Origin: DATNPH01 sp036703315
GTDB taxonomy: Bacteria; Cyanobacteriota; Cyanobacteriia; Cyanobacteriales; Coleofasciculaceae
Direction: 5' to 3'
DNA length: 25,821 nt
Assembly (NCBI GenBank): GCA_036703315.1
Contig: DATNPH010000139.1
Location: 1-25,821 of the forward strand
The notes under the pieces are model-generated. The model saw only the letters and a list, made by a program, of their open reading frames with translations. It did not search any database and was not told the DNA's origin. Every line of letters starts with the position of its first letter. The first letter of the stretch is position 1. Shown here in pieces: positions 14,985 to 23,443 of this stretch. Both the position numbers and the translations under genes were made by a program.

Positions 14985-16253
14985 TCAATTCGCGGAATTT
15001 TCAGAGTTCTGATCAGTTTGTAAGTCAGTTAGCGCTTCCATTTGTTGATCTAAACGTCGCAGCATCTGATTAAGAGCTGGTAGCGCATCTAGTGGTATTG
15101 GGTGACGGGAGGAGCGATCGCGGATTTCATTTAACTTCCGTTGCAGTTGCTGAGCCAGCGCCAGTGCATCCTGACCAAGTTTTTCCAACTGTTGACGCTG
15201 GTAAAATTTCAAGGCAACTCCCCGCAATACCTGGAGAGTTGCCTCTTCTCCATGGGTACCGGGCATTACCCGCAAACGTAGTAACAGATCTTCTTGCTGA
15301 TAGCGGCGCTCAATCTCTACCTGCTTAGGTTGCGTGACAGGGAGCATGGACATACGTACTAACCGCTTCAGCTCAAGAATTACCCCTTGAAATGATCGCA
15401 ATGTTAATCCTTCTAAAACAGACTGTAACACACCGTCTTGACTCCAAAGGATGCGACCCTGCTGGGGTTGCCGCTCAAAATAAAGCCGACCAATTCCACC
15501 AACTAACACTCGCCCCAACAACTCTTGGAGCAATTGTGGTGCCGCTAAGGTAGCAAGAAACTCAATCGGACGAGACAAATAAAGCGCGTTCACTTCTAAC
15601 AGTGGCACAGCCTCAGATGAAGGGAAAACATCGGATACTGATGTCCCCTCTATGTCGGAAGGGACTACTCCTACCGTTTGCTGTTCCGCTAATGGAATAT
15701 CGTTTGGTAATTGTGATACTGGAGTCAGCGCTAAAGAGGGTTTGTTACTGACTTCAGGCAGTCGATGGGATGATGCCGTCACCGTTGGTATCAGCCCTGA
15801 GCACTCATATGGCTCATCGGCAGCGACTTGAGAATCATCTAAAATCGCAGCGGGTTGCCCTGAATGTGACCTTTGGGAACTACTCTTAGACGCAGAGTGT
15901 TGGGGTGATGACGGTTTATGAGTATAGTTCAGGTAGGCAGAAAGCAGTGCTTGATGGTCTTCGGCAGTAATCGCTTCTGTTTTGAGTGAACAGTTTAAGT
16001 AGGCTAAGATGTGACGGACATAGCCGAGCGCCGAGGAATCTTGTGGTGTTACCATACCTAGTCTGAGATGCCTTCCCTCCAGAGCAAGGGGTAAAAATTG
16101 ATAGTACAGGCAAGCTTCAAAAGGCAGGATACTATCGATTAGCCGAAACGTTTGCTCAGTGAGTTGGTCAGAAAATTCTGAAGCCTGAGACTGGGACGAC
16201 GTCGGCTGAGCTGGATTTTCGGGCTGGCTTGAGTTGCTTGGTGAGGTCACCAT
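14985..16253 (-). CDS. PilB/GspE-like protein lacking the ATPase core
   Basis: The 422-residue protein has an N-terminal segment (about 35-115, ILPFEACLYYQFLPLALEG ... LRLGMVTPQDSSALGYV) resembling the MshEN/GspE N-terminal domain of type II secretion and type IV pilus ATPases, a domain that in some members binds c-di-GMP. A Ser/Pro-rich linker follows (about 116-225). Residues about 235-345 resemble the N2 domain of PilB: IGRLYFERQPQQGRILWSQD, then LLRLRVMPGTHGEEATLQVL, which parallels the family's strand before the Walker A site. The Walker A/B and Asp/His boxes that should follow are absent; the protein ends with a coiled coil (about 350-422). It may be a regulatory partner of a pilus motor. 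The assignment is by motif resemblance and needs profile search. It is 181 bp downstream of the HetZ-related gene on the same strand. Confidence 0.7.
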   Translation of the reverse strand: MVTSPSNSSQPENPAQPTSSQSQASEFSDQLTEQTFRLIDSILPFEACLYYQFLPLALEGRHLRLGMVTPQDSSALGYVRHILAYLNCSLKTEAITAEDHQALLSAYLNYTHKPSSPQHSASKSSSQRSHSGQPAAILDDSQVAADEPYECSGLIPTVTASSHRLPEVSNKPSLALTPVSQLPNDIPLAEQQTVGVVPSDIEGTSVSDVFPSSEAVPLLEVNALYLSRPIEFLATLAAPQLLQELLGRVLVGGIGRLYFERQPQQGRILWSQDGVLQSVLEGLTLRSFQGVILELKRLVRMSMLPVTQPKQVEIERRYQQEDLLLRLRVMPGTHGEEATLQVLRGVALKFYQRQQLEKLGQDALALAQQLQRKLNEIRDRSSRHPIPLDALPALNQMLRRLDQQMEALTDLQTDQNSENSAN

Positions 16254-16434
16254 AAAAATTTTTCCAACCTGAGTATCAACGGGTCGAGATGCCCCAGGAG
16301 CACATTTACTCAGAATTTTCAGTTAGGTATGGAGTAGATAGTCTTCAGGCAGGCTCCACTGAAAATTAAAATTTTGGGCAAGAGCTGTGGGTAAGATGCT
16401 TATTTGTAAGAGTTACATAACCATTTAACTCAGC

Positions 16435-17607
16435 TTAAGAAGCGCTCCGTAGAGCTTGAGCGGCTAAATAAAGTTTACTCCATTCACCTATAACCTGGTT
16501 GATTTTCAAGTTTAAGTCTTTGGCGATCGCCTCAAGAGTTTCACCCTCTTTCAGCCGATTTAGGAGTTGGCGCTGCTCACCCGTCAAGCTATCCCAAAAT
16601 TCCTGCCATTGTTTTGGTGTTAGCCCGAAGCTATGTTCATGCAAAGAGGTTTCTAGCCAGCTAGCGACCAATTCTGGCTTTTCTTTGATGGAAAATACCC
16701 GAATCGCATGATAGGTGATTTTCTCCCGCAGTCGATAGATGTCCTTAACCGGTTTATTTAAAGCACTGGCAATCGCCTCTTGAGATTGACCTTGGAGGTA
16801 TAACTGGAGCCAGCGTGCCGCCTCTGAACCTAATTTTTCGGTTAAATAAGCCTCAAATTCTTGACGCACCGTCATCCGCAGCATCTGCTGCTGCTCCCAC
16901 TCCTGACTTTCGTGGTAAGTAGCAAGCGCCTGGTTATCCAACAAACTAACGGGTGCATCCGTTTCCTCTGGAGTCACTTCCTCAGAAACTAGTCGTACCA
17001 AGTCTCCTTCTGGCACATGAGTCAGTCCCCCGCGCTGGGAGCGCCTGAGAAAGTTAACAAACCGATAAACGAGTAGGGGTTGGTTACGAATTGGGCGCAA
17101 ACAATACTCTTCAACGCTAGTGAGCAGTAGAGCATCCCGAAGACGGACATCCTCTGTACACTGAGCAATCCAGATAATTTGTTTTTGGATATAGCGATCG
17201 CTGTTTAATAATTCCTGTATTACTTCTTGCAAAACATCAATGACAGCCCGTTGGCGATCACGACTTAGGGAAACCCAAGTCCGAATTTTATTGCGTAAGG
17301 TAACTAGGCCGGCTAACCTGGTCATCAAATTGCGATAGGCACGCTCCGGCCCTACCCCCAGGTAGCGCTGTTGCAAAATTCGGTAGCGATAGTCCATGGC
17401 TTGCTTGGTAATCGCTAACTGGTTTGGCAGCAGGGTGTCAAACCGCTCTAGGTTATCTCCCAGTAACCAACGTGTAATACTGTCTTTTGTAGCGGGGCTC
17501 TGAGCTGGGTAGTCATTTTCTAGGCGCGATCGCCATTCTTGCTTCAGTTGCTCCGCTAAGTCTGTCATGAGATTGCGCTCCTCAAACCCCTGTCTTAAAG
17601 TTTGCAT
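16435..17607 (-). CDS. HetZ-related regulatory protein
   Basis: The 390-residue helical protein has a C-terminal half resembling HetZ of heterocyst-forming cyanobacteria: ARWLQLYLQGQSQEAIASAL ... RLREKITYHAIRVFSIKEKP, then WLETSLHEHSFGLTPKQW and a final helix-turn-helix (LKEGETLEAIAKDLNLKINQV). HetZ is a DNA-binding regulator of early heterocyst differentiation, but related proteins also occur in strains without heterocysts. The repeated QEAIA/LEAIAKDL helices look like sigma-factor region 4-type HTH units. There are two good starts, ATG 17607 (AGAGAGG upstream) and ATG 17568 (GAGGAG upstream). It diverges from the histidine kinase gene; a small palindrome CGTTAG-TCACA-CTAACG (17711-17727) lies in between. 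No other het genes are present. Confidence 0.75.
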   Translation of the reverse strand: MQTLRQGFEERNLMTDLAEQLKQEWRSRLENDYPAQSPATKDSITRWLLGDNLERFDTLLPNQLAITKQAMDYRYRILQQRYLGVGPERAYRNLMTRLAGLVTLRNKIRTWVSLSRDRQRAVIDVLQEVIQELLNSDRYIQKQIIWIAQCTEDVRLRDALLLTSVEEYCLRPIRNQPLLVYRFVNFLRRSQRGGLTHVPEGDLVRLVSEEVTPEETDAPVSLLDNQALATYHESQEWEQQQMLRMTVRQEFEAYLTEKLGSEAARWLQLYLQGQSQEAIASALNKPVKDIYRLREKITYHAIRVFSIKEKPELVASWLETSLHEHSFGLTPKQWQEFWDSLTGEQRQLLNRLKEGETLEAIAKDLNLKINQVIGEWSKLYLAAQALRSAS

Positions 17608-17710
17608 GACAACCCTCTCTTGCTGAACTGACTCGATGTGGTAGCGGCTGCTCTTAATTGGAACATTTCTTCCTTAAGATAGAACTGATTCCACTCTCTT
17701 ACTTTACGTT

Positions 17711-17727
17711 CGTTAGTCACACTAACG
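17711..17727. promoter_or_regulatory. Palindrome in the divergent spacer of the HetZ-like and kinase genes
   Basis: CGTTAG (17711-17716) and CTAACG (17722-17727) form a 6-bp perfect inverted repeat with a TCACA centre, 104 bases upstream of the HetZ-related start and 163 bases upstream of the kinase start. It could be an operator shared by both promoters. Confidence 0.3.
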
Positions 17728-17889
17728 CGTTGATAGAGAGCATCCTGTCGGTGAGACCCTGATCTTCCCTCGAAGTGTCCGAGATCACAACTCGCAGATC
17801 TGGTTGCTCACTCCTCGTCAGTATTACGTTTTTTAAACTAAGGGAAGTGTTCCTACTCTATATAGCTCTCATTGACGCTGATAAAAATT

Positions 17890-20139
17890 ATGCAACCTGA
17901 GCAAATTGAGCCGCATTTCCAACAACTTCAGGAGGAGCAACAGTTAATACTCAACCAAATAGATAATGCGATCGCTCTGTTTGACTCATCCCACAAGCTA
18001 GTTTTGCATAATCACAAATTAGCGCAACTGTTGGGACTTTCTGCCGAATGGCTGGATAAACAGCCGTATTTTCAGGAACTGTTTGCTCAAGTTGTTGCCC
18101 AGGGCTACTTGTCCCAAGCGCAATATGAACAAATTCAAGCTATCCTACCACTAACTGTTACCCAAAACACCACGTTCTTCTTAGAACAACCCAATGGCAC
18201 TCATCTTGAGACCAAAGTTTCTATTCTGTCTAATGGTAGATGCTTATTCACCTTTAGTGATGTTACCGCAAAAGAGCAAGCACGGCGAGAGGCAACACTG
18301 ATTCAGGCAAATTTAAACGCTGAAATCAAGCGTTTAAGGTTTTTACAAGGTCTTAGTGAACAGTTGCAACCTGCTAGAGAGTTGAAGGAAATCGGGGAAT
18401 TTGCCCTGTCCTATTTAGTTCAGGCTACAGGGGCAGCGTTTGGGGATGTCAAGGTAATTACTGGTAACGGGAAAGATGCCTATGCCAGTATTCTTACCAA
18501 TAATGTTTCTGCTGAGTTTATTGCCACCTATGGCATCCCAGCTGTCAAGGAGATAGAAGCTACGCTCAATCAAGGTATTCCCTATAGGCAAGGGCTACTC
18601 TGGCAGGTTGTGGAAACAGGTTTGCCTATGTTTGTCGATGATTACAAAAATCACCCACTCGCCGTCCCGGCGTTTCGTCATCCAGGAATTGGTCAATTGG
18701 GCTTGTTTCCCATTGCTAGCCCTAGCCGTAAGGTCATTGGCATCTTGACTCTAGAATCCCGCTCTATGCAAAAACTTCAGGAAGCGCCGCAACAGGATAT
18801 GCTGCTAGCAGCTTGCCGCACCCTAGGTGTCGCCATTGAACGTGCCCAAGCTCAAGAACATCTGCGTCAAGCCAATGAGGATTTAGAAAGAGCTTCCCAG
18901 CTGAAGTCAGAATTTCTTGCCTCCATGTCCCACGAACTGCGGACACCCCTCAATAGTATTCTAGGATTTGCAGATTTGTTGCAACGGCAACTGAGCGGTA
19001 CTCTTACGCCTCGTCAGTTCAACCATGTTCAAGCCATTGAGAAAAGTGGTCAGCACCTGCTGCAACTGATTAACGATCTTCTCGATTTGTCTAAGATTGA
19101 AGTCGGTAAAGCTGAACTGTACTTGGCACCCGTCTCTATCCAGAAACTGTGTAGTGAGTGTCTAAAGATGATTCAGCCGCGTGCCGATAAGAAACGCATC
19201 GTTGTGACGCTGGAAATCGACTATCGTCTGGAAGAGGTATTTTTGGATGAACGTCGTGTCCGCCAAATCGTAATTAACCTCCTATCCAATGCTGTCAAAT
19301 TTACTCCCGACGAAGGACTAGTTCAGCTAGGAGGACGCCTTACTTATGGTTTCGAGCTACAACACCAATTCCGACCCGATCGCAGTCCCGTCAATGCCAG
19401 CACGCCTTATCTATGCCTAGAAGTAAAAGACAACGGCATCGGGATTCCAGAAGATAAGTTGCACCTGCTATTTCGACCCTTTCAGCAACTCGACTCGTCC
19501 TTAGCACGACATCATGAAGGCACTGGTTTAGGTTTAGCACTCACTAAGCGGTTAGCAGAACTCCACGGCGGCACCGTTTCTGTAGAATCGCAGGAAAACA
19601 AGGGTAGTATATTTCGCGTTTGGCTACCGCTAACTGAAATGCTTACTAGCCGATCTGAGAGCACAACCAAAAGTAAGTTTCAACCCCAAAGTGCCACAAT
19701 TTTCAGCAATGAACTAGCCGTGGAAGATGGGAAACGAATTTTGATCGTGGAAGATCAGCCCCTCAACCAAGCACTGATTTGTGAAGTACTGGAACTCCAA
19801 GGTTATGCTGTTGAGGTGATCCACGACGGTCAAACAATGCAGGAGACGATTTACTCACCTCTAGCGACTTCGCGATCGATACCGCAGCTGATTTTGATGG
19901 ATATTCAGCTACCAGGCGTTGATGGATTTGAGCTAATTCGTCAACTGAAAGCTCATCCCATCTGGCAGAACGTGCCAGTAATCGCCGTAACAGCAATGGC
20001 AATGCCAGGCGATCGCGATCGTTGCATTGAATCGGGTGCCGACGGCTACTTGAGCAAACCCTTAGACTTGGAAAAATTGATTACTACTATGCAGGCTTTT
20101 TTGGCATGTGAAGCTAAAGCACCGGATTCCTTGATTTGA
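17890..20139 (+). CDS. Hybrid sensor histidine kinase (PAS-GAF-HisKA-HATPase-REC)
   Basis: I take ATG 17890 as start; TTG 17872 is an in-frame alternative. The 749-residue soluble protein has a PAS-like domain (about 25-130), a GAF domain (about 160-320, with LVQATGAAFGDVKVI and IGQLGLFPIASP), a HisKA dimerisation helix with phospho-accepting His348 (MSHELRTPLNSILG), a HATPase (NLLSNAVKFTP N-box; KDNGIGIPED G1; GTGLGLALTK G2) and a C-terminal receiver with Asp671 (LILMDIQLPGVDGFE), TA and the KP lysine. There are no membrane helices, so it senses cytosolic ligands or redox through PAS/GAF. GAF lacks an obvious bilin cysteine motif. The next gene, 373 bp downstream, is a receiver-cyclase, a plausible phosphorelay target. 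Confidence 0.93.
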   Translation: MQPEQIEPHFQQLQEEQQLILNQIDNAIALFDSSHKLVLHNHKLAQLLGLSAEWLDKQPYFQELFAQVVAQGYLSQAQYEQIQAILPLTVTQNTTFFLEQPNGTHLETKVSILSNGRCLFTFSDVTAKEQARREATLIQANLNAEIKRLRFLQGLSEQLQPARELKEIGEFALSYLVQATGAAFGDVKVITGNGKDAYASILTNNVSAEFIATYGIPAVKEIEATLNQGIPYRQGLLWQVVETGLPMFVDDYKNHPLAVPAFRHPGIGQLGLFPIASPSRKVIGILTLESRSMQKLQEAPQQDMLLAACRTLGVAIERAQAQEHLRQANEDLERASQLKSEFLASMSHELRTPLNSILGFADLLQRQLSGTLTPRQFNHVQAIEKSGQHLLQLINDLLDLSKIEVGKAELYLAPVSIQKLCSECLKMIQPRADKKRIVVTLEIDYRLEEVFLDERRVRQIVINLLSNAVKFTPDEGLVQLGGRLTYGFELQHQFRPDRSPVNASTPYLCLEVKDNGIGIPEDKLHLLFRPFQQLDSSLARHHEGTGLGLALTKRLAELHGGTVSVESQENKGSIFRVWLPLTEMLTSRSESTTKSKFQPQSATIFSNELAVEDGKRILIVEDQPLNQALICEVLELQGYAVEVIHDGQTMQETIYSPLATSRSIPQLILMDIQLPGVDGFELIRQLKAHPIWQNVPVIAVTAMAMPGDRDRCIESGADGYLSKPLDLEKLITTMQAFLACEAKAPDSLI

Positions 20140-20512
20140 AATTCTCAACACGAAACTATTCAGCTAATCTAAAGTCTTACTGAAGATATAGCCTAATAGA
20201 AATACGTCAGTTGGACGATTTCAATCGATCAGCCCTATGCTTTAATTATGTTAAGAAATATACGGTTTTCTCATTCAATTTCCTCATTTAACTCCAGCCG
20301 ATGAGCTGGTTTTTGGGCTTCGTCGCTATCACTGAAAAAGTTACAAGAATGAGAAAGACGATTCAGGGGTATCTAGGCGAATTAACTGATTTTAGTTGTA
20401 CGGCATTGATTTAAGTTTCACAGACACTCAACCGTAGGCGCTCTTGATCGATCAAAAACATAGGTTTTCCAAAGTCTGTGCCTCTTAATAACTTACAGTT
20501 TTTTATGTAGTT
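20140..20512 (+). other. Spacer between kinase and cyclase genes
   Basis: No gene seen. A short hairpin CCAGC (20294-20298)/GCTGG (20305-20309) followed by five T (20310-20314) may be a weak terminator of the kinase transcript about 155 bases after its stop. The cyclase would then have its own promoter in the remaining 200 bases. Confidence 0.4.
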
Positions 20513-21928
20513 ATGTTAAACCCTACGCCCGTCATCATGTTAGTTGATGACGATCCTACTAATTTATTACTATTGGAAGAGCTTTTGGTTTGTGAAGGCT
20601 ATACTCCTCTGTTAGCTGCCTCAGGAGCCGACGCATTGGAGATTGCCGCCGAGTCAACTCCTGACTTGATTTTACTGGATGTCATGATGCCACAAATGGA
20701 CGGCTTTGAAGTCTGCCGTCACCTGCGGGAGGATACTAAGCTACAAACAGTCCCAGTAATTTTTCTAACAGCTTTGGACGATGAACAGTCTCGGTTACGA
20801 GGGCTGGAGATAATGGGAGATGACTACCTCACTAAGCCAATTGATAGTAAACTGCTGTTGGCAAAAATTGCCAGCCTTTTGCGATTGAGTCGGCTGCGAT
20901 CGCAACAATCCCAATCAGAAATTAGCCAACAGGTAAAAGAGCAATCTCAGCAGCAAATCGCTGCTGCCTGGGAGATTAAGGACTATATTTCAGAAAAGTT
21001 TCGGCTTTTTGTCCCGGAACAATATCTCAACCGCATTGCTCCTCAAGGCGTTGATTCCATTCAGTTAGGCAATGCTAGGGAAGAAGAAATCACTGTTTTG
21101 TTCTGTGATATCCGGGGATTTAGTGCGATCGCTGAATCTCAATCGCCAATGGAAACCTTTGAGTGGCTTAATGTTTTCTTTACTCGGATGAGTCAGGCAA
21201 TTACCGCTGATCACGGGTTTGTTGATAAATTCTTAGGAGATGCAATTTTAGCAGTCTTTGACCGCCAAGGTTGTCATGCCGAAGATGCTCTCAATACGGC
21301 TGTGACAATGCAGCAAAGTCTCAGGGAGTTTAATCGCGATCGCCATCAGTACAATCTGGAACAACCCATTAATGTTGGCATTGGCATCCATACGGGCATT
21401 GGCTTAATTGGTACCGTAGGTTCAGACAATCGCATGGACTCTACCGTAATTGGCGACGTTGTAAACACGGCGGCACGTATTGAAGAATTAACCAAGTTAT
21501 ATGGGTGTCCAATCTTGACGAGTAACACAACAATTGCTCACGCTATGGCAAGCTTCAAAAAATTGCCAATCAACGCCCAGAACTATGACGAATTTTCTCC
21601 CTGTGTTGCACTACCGTCCTATTACAGCCGATGGATAGACCGTGTAACGCCTCGTGGGAAAAGTATTGTTCTTGACCTTTACGAAATTTTAGGTATGCCA
21701 ACTAAGTGGCTAGATGTAGCGAAGTTACAATCTCAATCCTTCTACAACGCTGGCATCCAAGCTTGGCATCAAGAAGACTTTGCTCGTGGGTTGGTGTATT
21801 TCCAGCAGGTAGTGGCACAAAATCCCGCCGATAGGAGTGCAAAGCTTTATGTAGAACGTTGTCAGGCACGACTTGGGTTAATCCCTCAGCACGCAGGCAC
21901 GTCTTGGGATGGTTTTATTGCTGGCTAA
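20513..21928 (+). CDS. Response regulator with class III adenylate cyclase domain
   Basis: The 471-residue protein has a receiver (about 5-122; acidic pocket Asp12-14, phospho-acceptor Asp56 in LLDVMMPQMDGFE, KP at the end), a helical linker with a Gln-rich coiled coil (about 130-175), and a class III nucleotidyl cyclase (about 190-345). The cyclase has metal-binding Asp199 (FCDIRGFS) and Asp243 (FLGDAILAVF), purine-selecting Lys239 and Thr311, and transition-state Asn318 and Arg322 (VVNTAARIE). The Lys/Thr pair fits ATP, so it should make cAMP. The C-terminal part contains a TPR-like helix pair (GIQAWHQEDFARGLVYFQQV). A receiver fused directly to a cyclase couples a two-component signal to cAMP; the hybrid kinase just upstream is the natural candidate donor. 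Confidence 0.93.
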   Translation: MLNPTPVIMLVDDDPTNLLLLEELLVCEGYTPLLAASGADALEIAAESTPDLILLDVMMPQMDGFEVCRHLREDTKLQTVPVIFLTALDDEQSRLRGLEIMGDDYLTKPIDSKLLLAKIASLLRLSRLRSQQSQSEISQQVKEQSQQQIAAAWEIKDYISEKFRLFVPEQYLNRIAPQGVDSIQLGNAREEEITVLFCDIRGFSAIAESQSPMETFEWLNVFFTRMSQAITADHGFVDKFLGDAILAVFDRQGCHAEDALNTAVTMQQSLREFNRDRHQYNLEQPINVGIGIHTGIGLIGTVGSDNRMDSTVIGDVVNTAARIEELTKLYGCPILTSNTTIAHAMASFKKLPINAQNYDEFSPCVALPSYYSRWIDRVTPRGKSIVLDLYEILGMPTKWLDVAKLQSQSFYNAGIQAWHQEDFARGLVYFQQVVAQNPADRSAKLYVERCQARLGLIPQHAGTSWDGFIAG

Positions 21929-22073
21929 TTAGTAGTTGTTAGAAATCTTAGTTTGTATTTTTGGATTGTTAATTGTTATTAAAATCTAAGAGAAAAAAAC
22001 TAATACCCTACAGAATCTAACTCGGGATAGATGCAATTTATTGCTTTATTTGTAAATACTATAAATACTAAAT

Positions 22074-22190
22074 TAAGTGAGTCAGTTGAGATAACCATAC
22101 CCTAGTCATAGGTTCATCTAGACTAAGTGTGGGTGAGGAGAAGGTATAAAGATATAAGCAGTCAGCCCTTATAGTTTTTTGACTCACTTA
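22074..22190. repeat. 11-bp inverted repeat spanning the csbD upstream region
   Basis: TAAGTGAGTCA (22074-22084) and TGACTCACTTA (22180-22190) are perfect complements 95 bases apart, upstream of the CsbD gene. They could close a large RNA fold, form paired operator half-sites, or be ends of a small insertion. The remainder of 21929-22234 shows no gene. Confidence 0.4.
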
Positions 22191-22234
22191 CTTTCAATTC
22201 ATTTGTTAGCGTAAATTATTACTAGGAGTTACAA

Positions 22235-22423
22235 ATGAGCATTGAAGATAGAGCAGAAGCCATTGCTAAGAATATTGAAGGCAAAATTCAAGAAGCCGCT
22301 AGTGAATTAACAGGCGATCCGAAAGACAAAATAGAAGGTCAGGCAAAGCAAGACCAAGCGGCGGCAATTCATGCTAGAGAAGATATCAAAGACCGAGCCA
22401 AGGAAATAATTGATAAAGCTTAG
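22235..22423 (+). CDS. CsbD-like stress protein
   Basis: The 62-residue, highly charged protein (MSIEDRAEAIAKNIEGKIQE, then LTGDPKDKIEGQAKQ) matches the CsbD family, small hydrophilic proteins that form a bundle of short helices and are typically induced by general stress (sigma-B controlled in Bacillus). Molecular function is not known. TAGGAG is correctly spaced before the ATG and a strong hairpin terminator follows at 22513, so the gene is a monocistronic unit. Confidence 0.92.
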   Translation: MSIEDRAEAIAKNIEGKIQEAASELTGDPKDKIEGQAKQDQAAAIHAREDIKDRAKEIIDKA

Positions 22424-22512
22424 GTTGAGATGGAAATAGGGTGTATTTGTTTGGTTTTCAGTGAATTCTTTGTGCTGATCGCTTAATTTTTTGTTCCTAA
22501 ATTATTATCACT

Positions 22513-22544
22513 CCAGCAAATAGATTAATTATTTGCTGGATTTT
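22513..22544 (+). terminator. Terminator of the csbD gene
   Basis: CCAGCAAATA (22513-22522) pairs perfectly with TATTTGCTGG (22530-22539) around a 7-nt loop, followed by ATTTT. Confidence 0.8.
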
Positions 22545-22560
22545 AGTGTCTGCTAATTAA

Positions 22561-22683
22561 GAGGTAGTAGGTGGTAGGTGGTAGGTAAAATTCCAATTTA
22601 TTACCTAAAACCTAAAACCTAAAACCTAATTAGACTTTGGGGCATCCCCTAAAACCTAAAACCTAAAACCTATCACCTACCCT
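22561..22683. repeat. Heptamer repeat (STRR) foldback element
   Basis: The left side holds GTAGGTG/GTAGGTA heptamers (22565-22587). The centre has three CCTAAAA units, then GGGGCATCCCC (22639-22649), three further CCTAAAA units, and the right end ACCTATCACCTACC. Left and right arms are imperfectly complementary, so the 123-bp unit can fold back on itself. It ends 11 bases from the permease stop codon and may serve as its transcript end. Confidence 0.65.
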
Positions 22684-22693
22684 GAAGAGACTT

Positions 22694-23401
22694 CTAGCTT
22701 GCAGCTTGGGTCTTTGCTTTCTTTGCTCGCTTAACGGGGTTCATCCAGTCTTCGAGAAAACTGAATCCGCGTGAGGAAAGTATGGTTAGCACCAAGTAAG
22801 CTATGGCAACTGCGAAATAAATTTCAAAGGCGCGATAGTTGTTTGCCACAATTAGCTGACCTCTGCGGAACAACTCTTCAAAGCCAATGACGGCAACTAA
22901 GCTAGTGTCCTTAAGCATTGTGATGAACTCGTTGCCTAAGGGTGGCAACATTCGCCGCAAAGCTTGGGGAAAAATCACATAGCGCATAGTTTGAACGGCA
23001 CCCAAACCTAGCGACTGAGAAGCTTCGGCTTGCCCCATATCAATTGATTGGATACCAGCCCGCATGATTTCGGCAATATAGGCAGCGCTATTGAAACCTA
23101 GCGCTACTACACCCGCCGTGAAACGATCCCATCTCAATGGAATGCCCAGTTGCTGCAACACCGAGGGCAGACCGAAGTAAATCATGAACATCTGCACCAA
23201 TAAGGGTGTTCCCCGGAAAAAGTCGATGTAGGCTCTAGCGAACCAGCGTAAAGGCAGAGTAGGAGAAAGACGGGCAATCGCTATTAAAGAGCCTCCAATC
23301 ATACCCAAAGCAGCTGATAAAACTGTCAGTTGCAAAGTTACTACAGCTCCTAAAAGAAGTGGAGGCACGGAGTCGAAGATAATCTTAAGGGATTCAATCA
23401 C
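22694..23401 (-). CDS. glnP: Polar amino acid ABC transporter permease (GlnP/HisM type)
   Basis: The 235-residue inner-membrane protein has about five membrane helices (first: LLLGAVVTLQLTVLSAALGM) and the EAA loop QAEASQSLGLGAVQTMRYVI, the contact surface for the ATPase. FFRGTPLLVQMFMIYFGLP is typical of His/Glu/Gln/Arg permeases. With only one permease gene, the channel is probably a homodimer. The gene lies 42 bp behind the binding protein gene on the same transcript. The C-terminus (KRAKKAKTQAAS) is basic and cytosolic. The substrate cannot be read from the permease itself. Confidence 0.93.
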   Translation of the reverse strand: MIESLKIIFDSVPPLLLGAVVTLQLTVLSAALGMIGGSLIAIARLSPTLPLRWFARAYIDFFRGTPLLVQMFMIYFGLPSVLQQLGIPLRWDRFTAGVVALGFNSAAYIAEIMRAGIQSIDMGQAEASQSLGLGAVQTMRYVIFPQALRRMLPPLGNEFITMLKDTSLVAVIGFEELFRRGQLIVANNYRAFEIYFAVAIAYLVLTILSSRGFSFLEDWMNPVKRAKKAKTQAAS

Positions 23402-23443
23402 GATCGTTAGTTGTCATGTGTTCAGTGGTTGGAGAAAGGCTGA

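Noticed and set aside
22561..22683. Regular CCTAAAA units considered as a CRISPR array or origin iterons
   Set aside because: Units are 7 bp with no spacers, no cas or replication genes are near, and similar heptamer tracts are ordinary cyanobacterial noncoding repeats.
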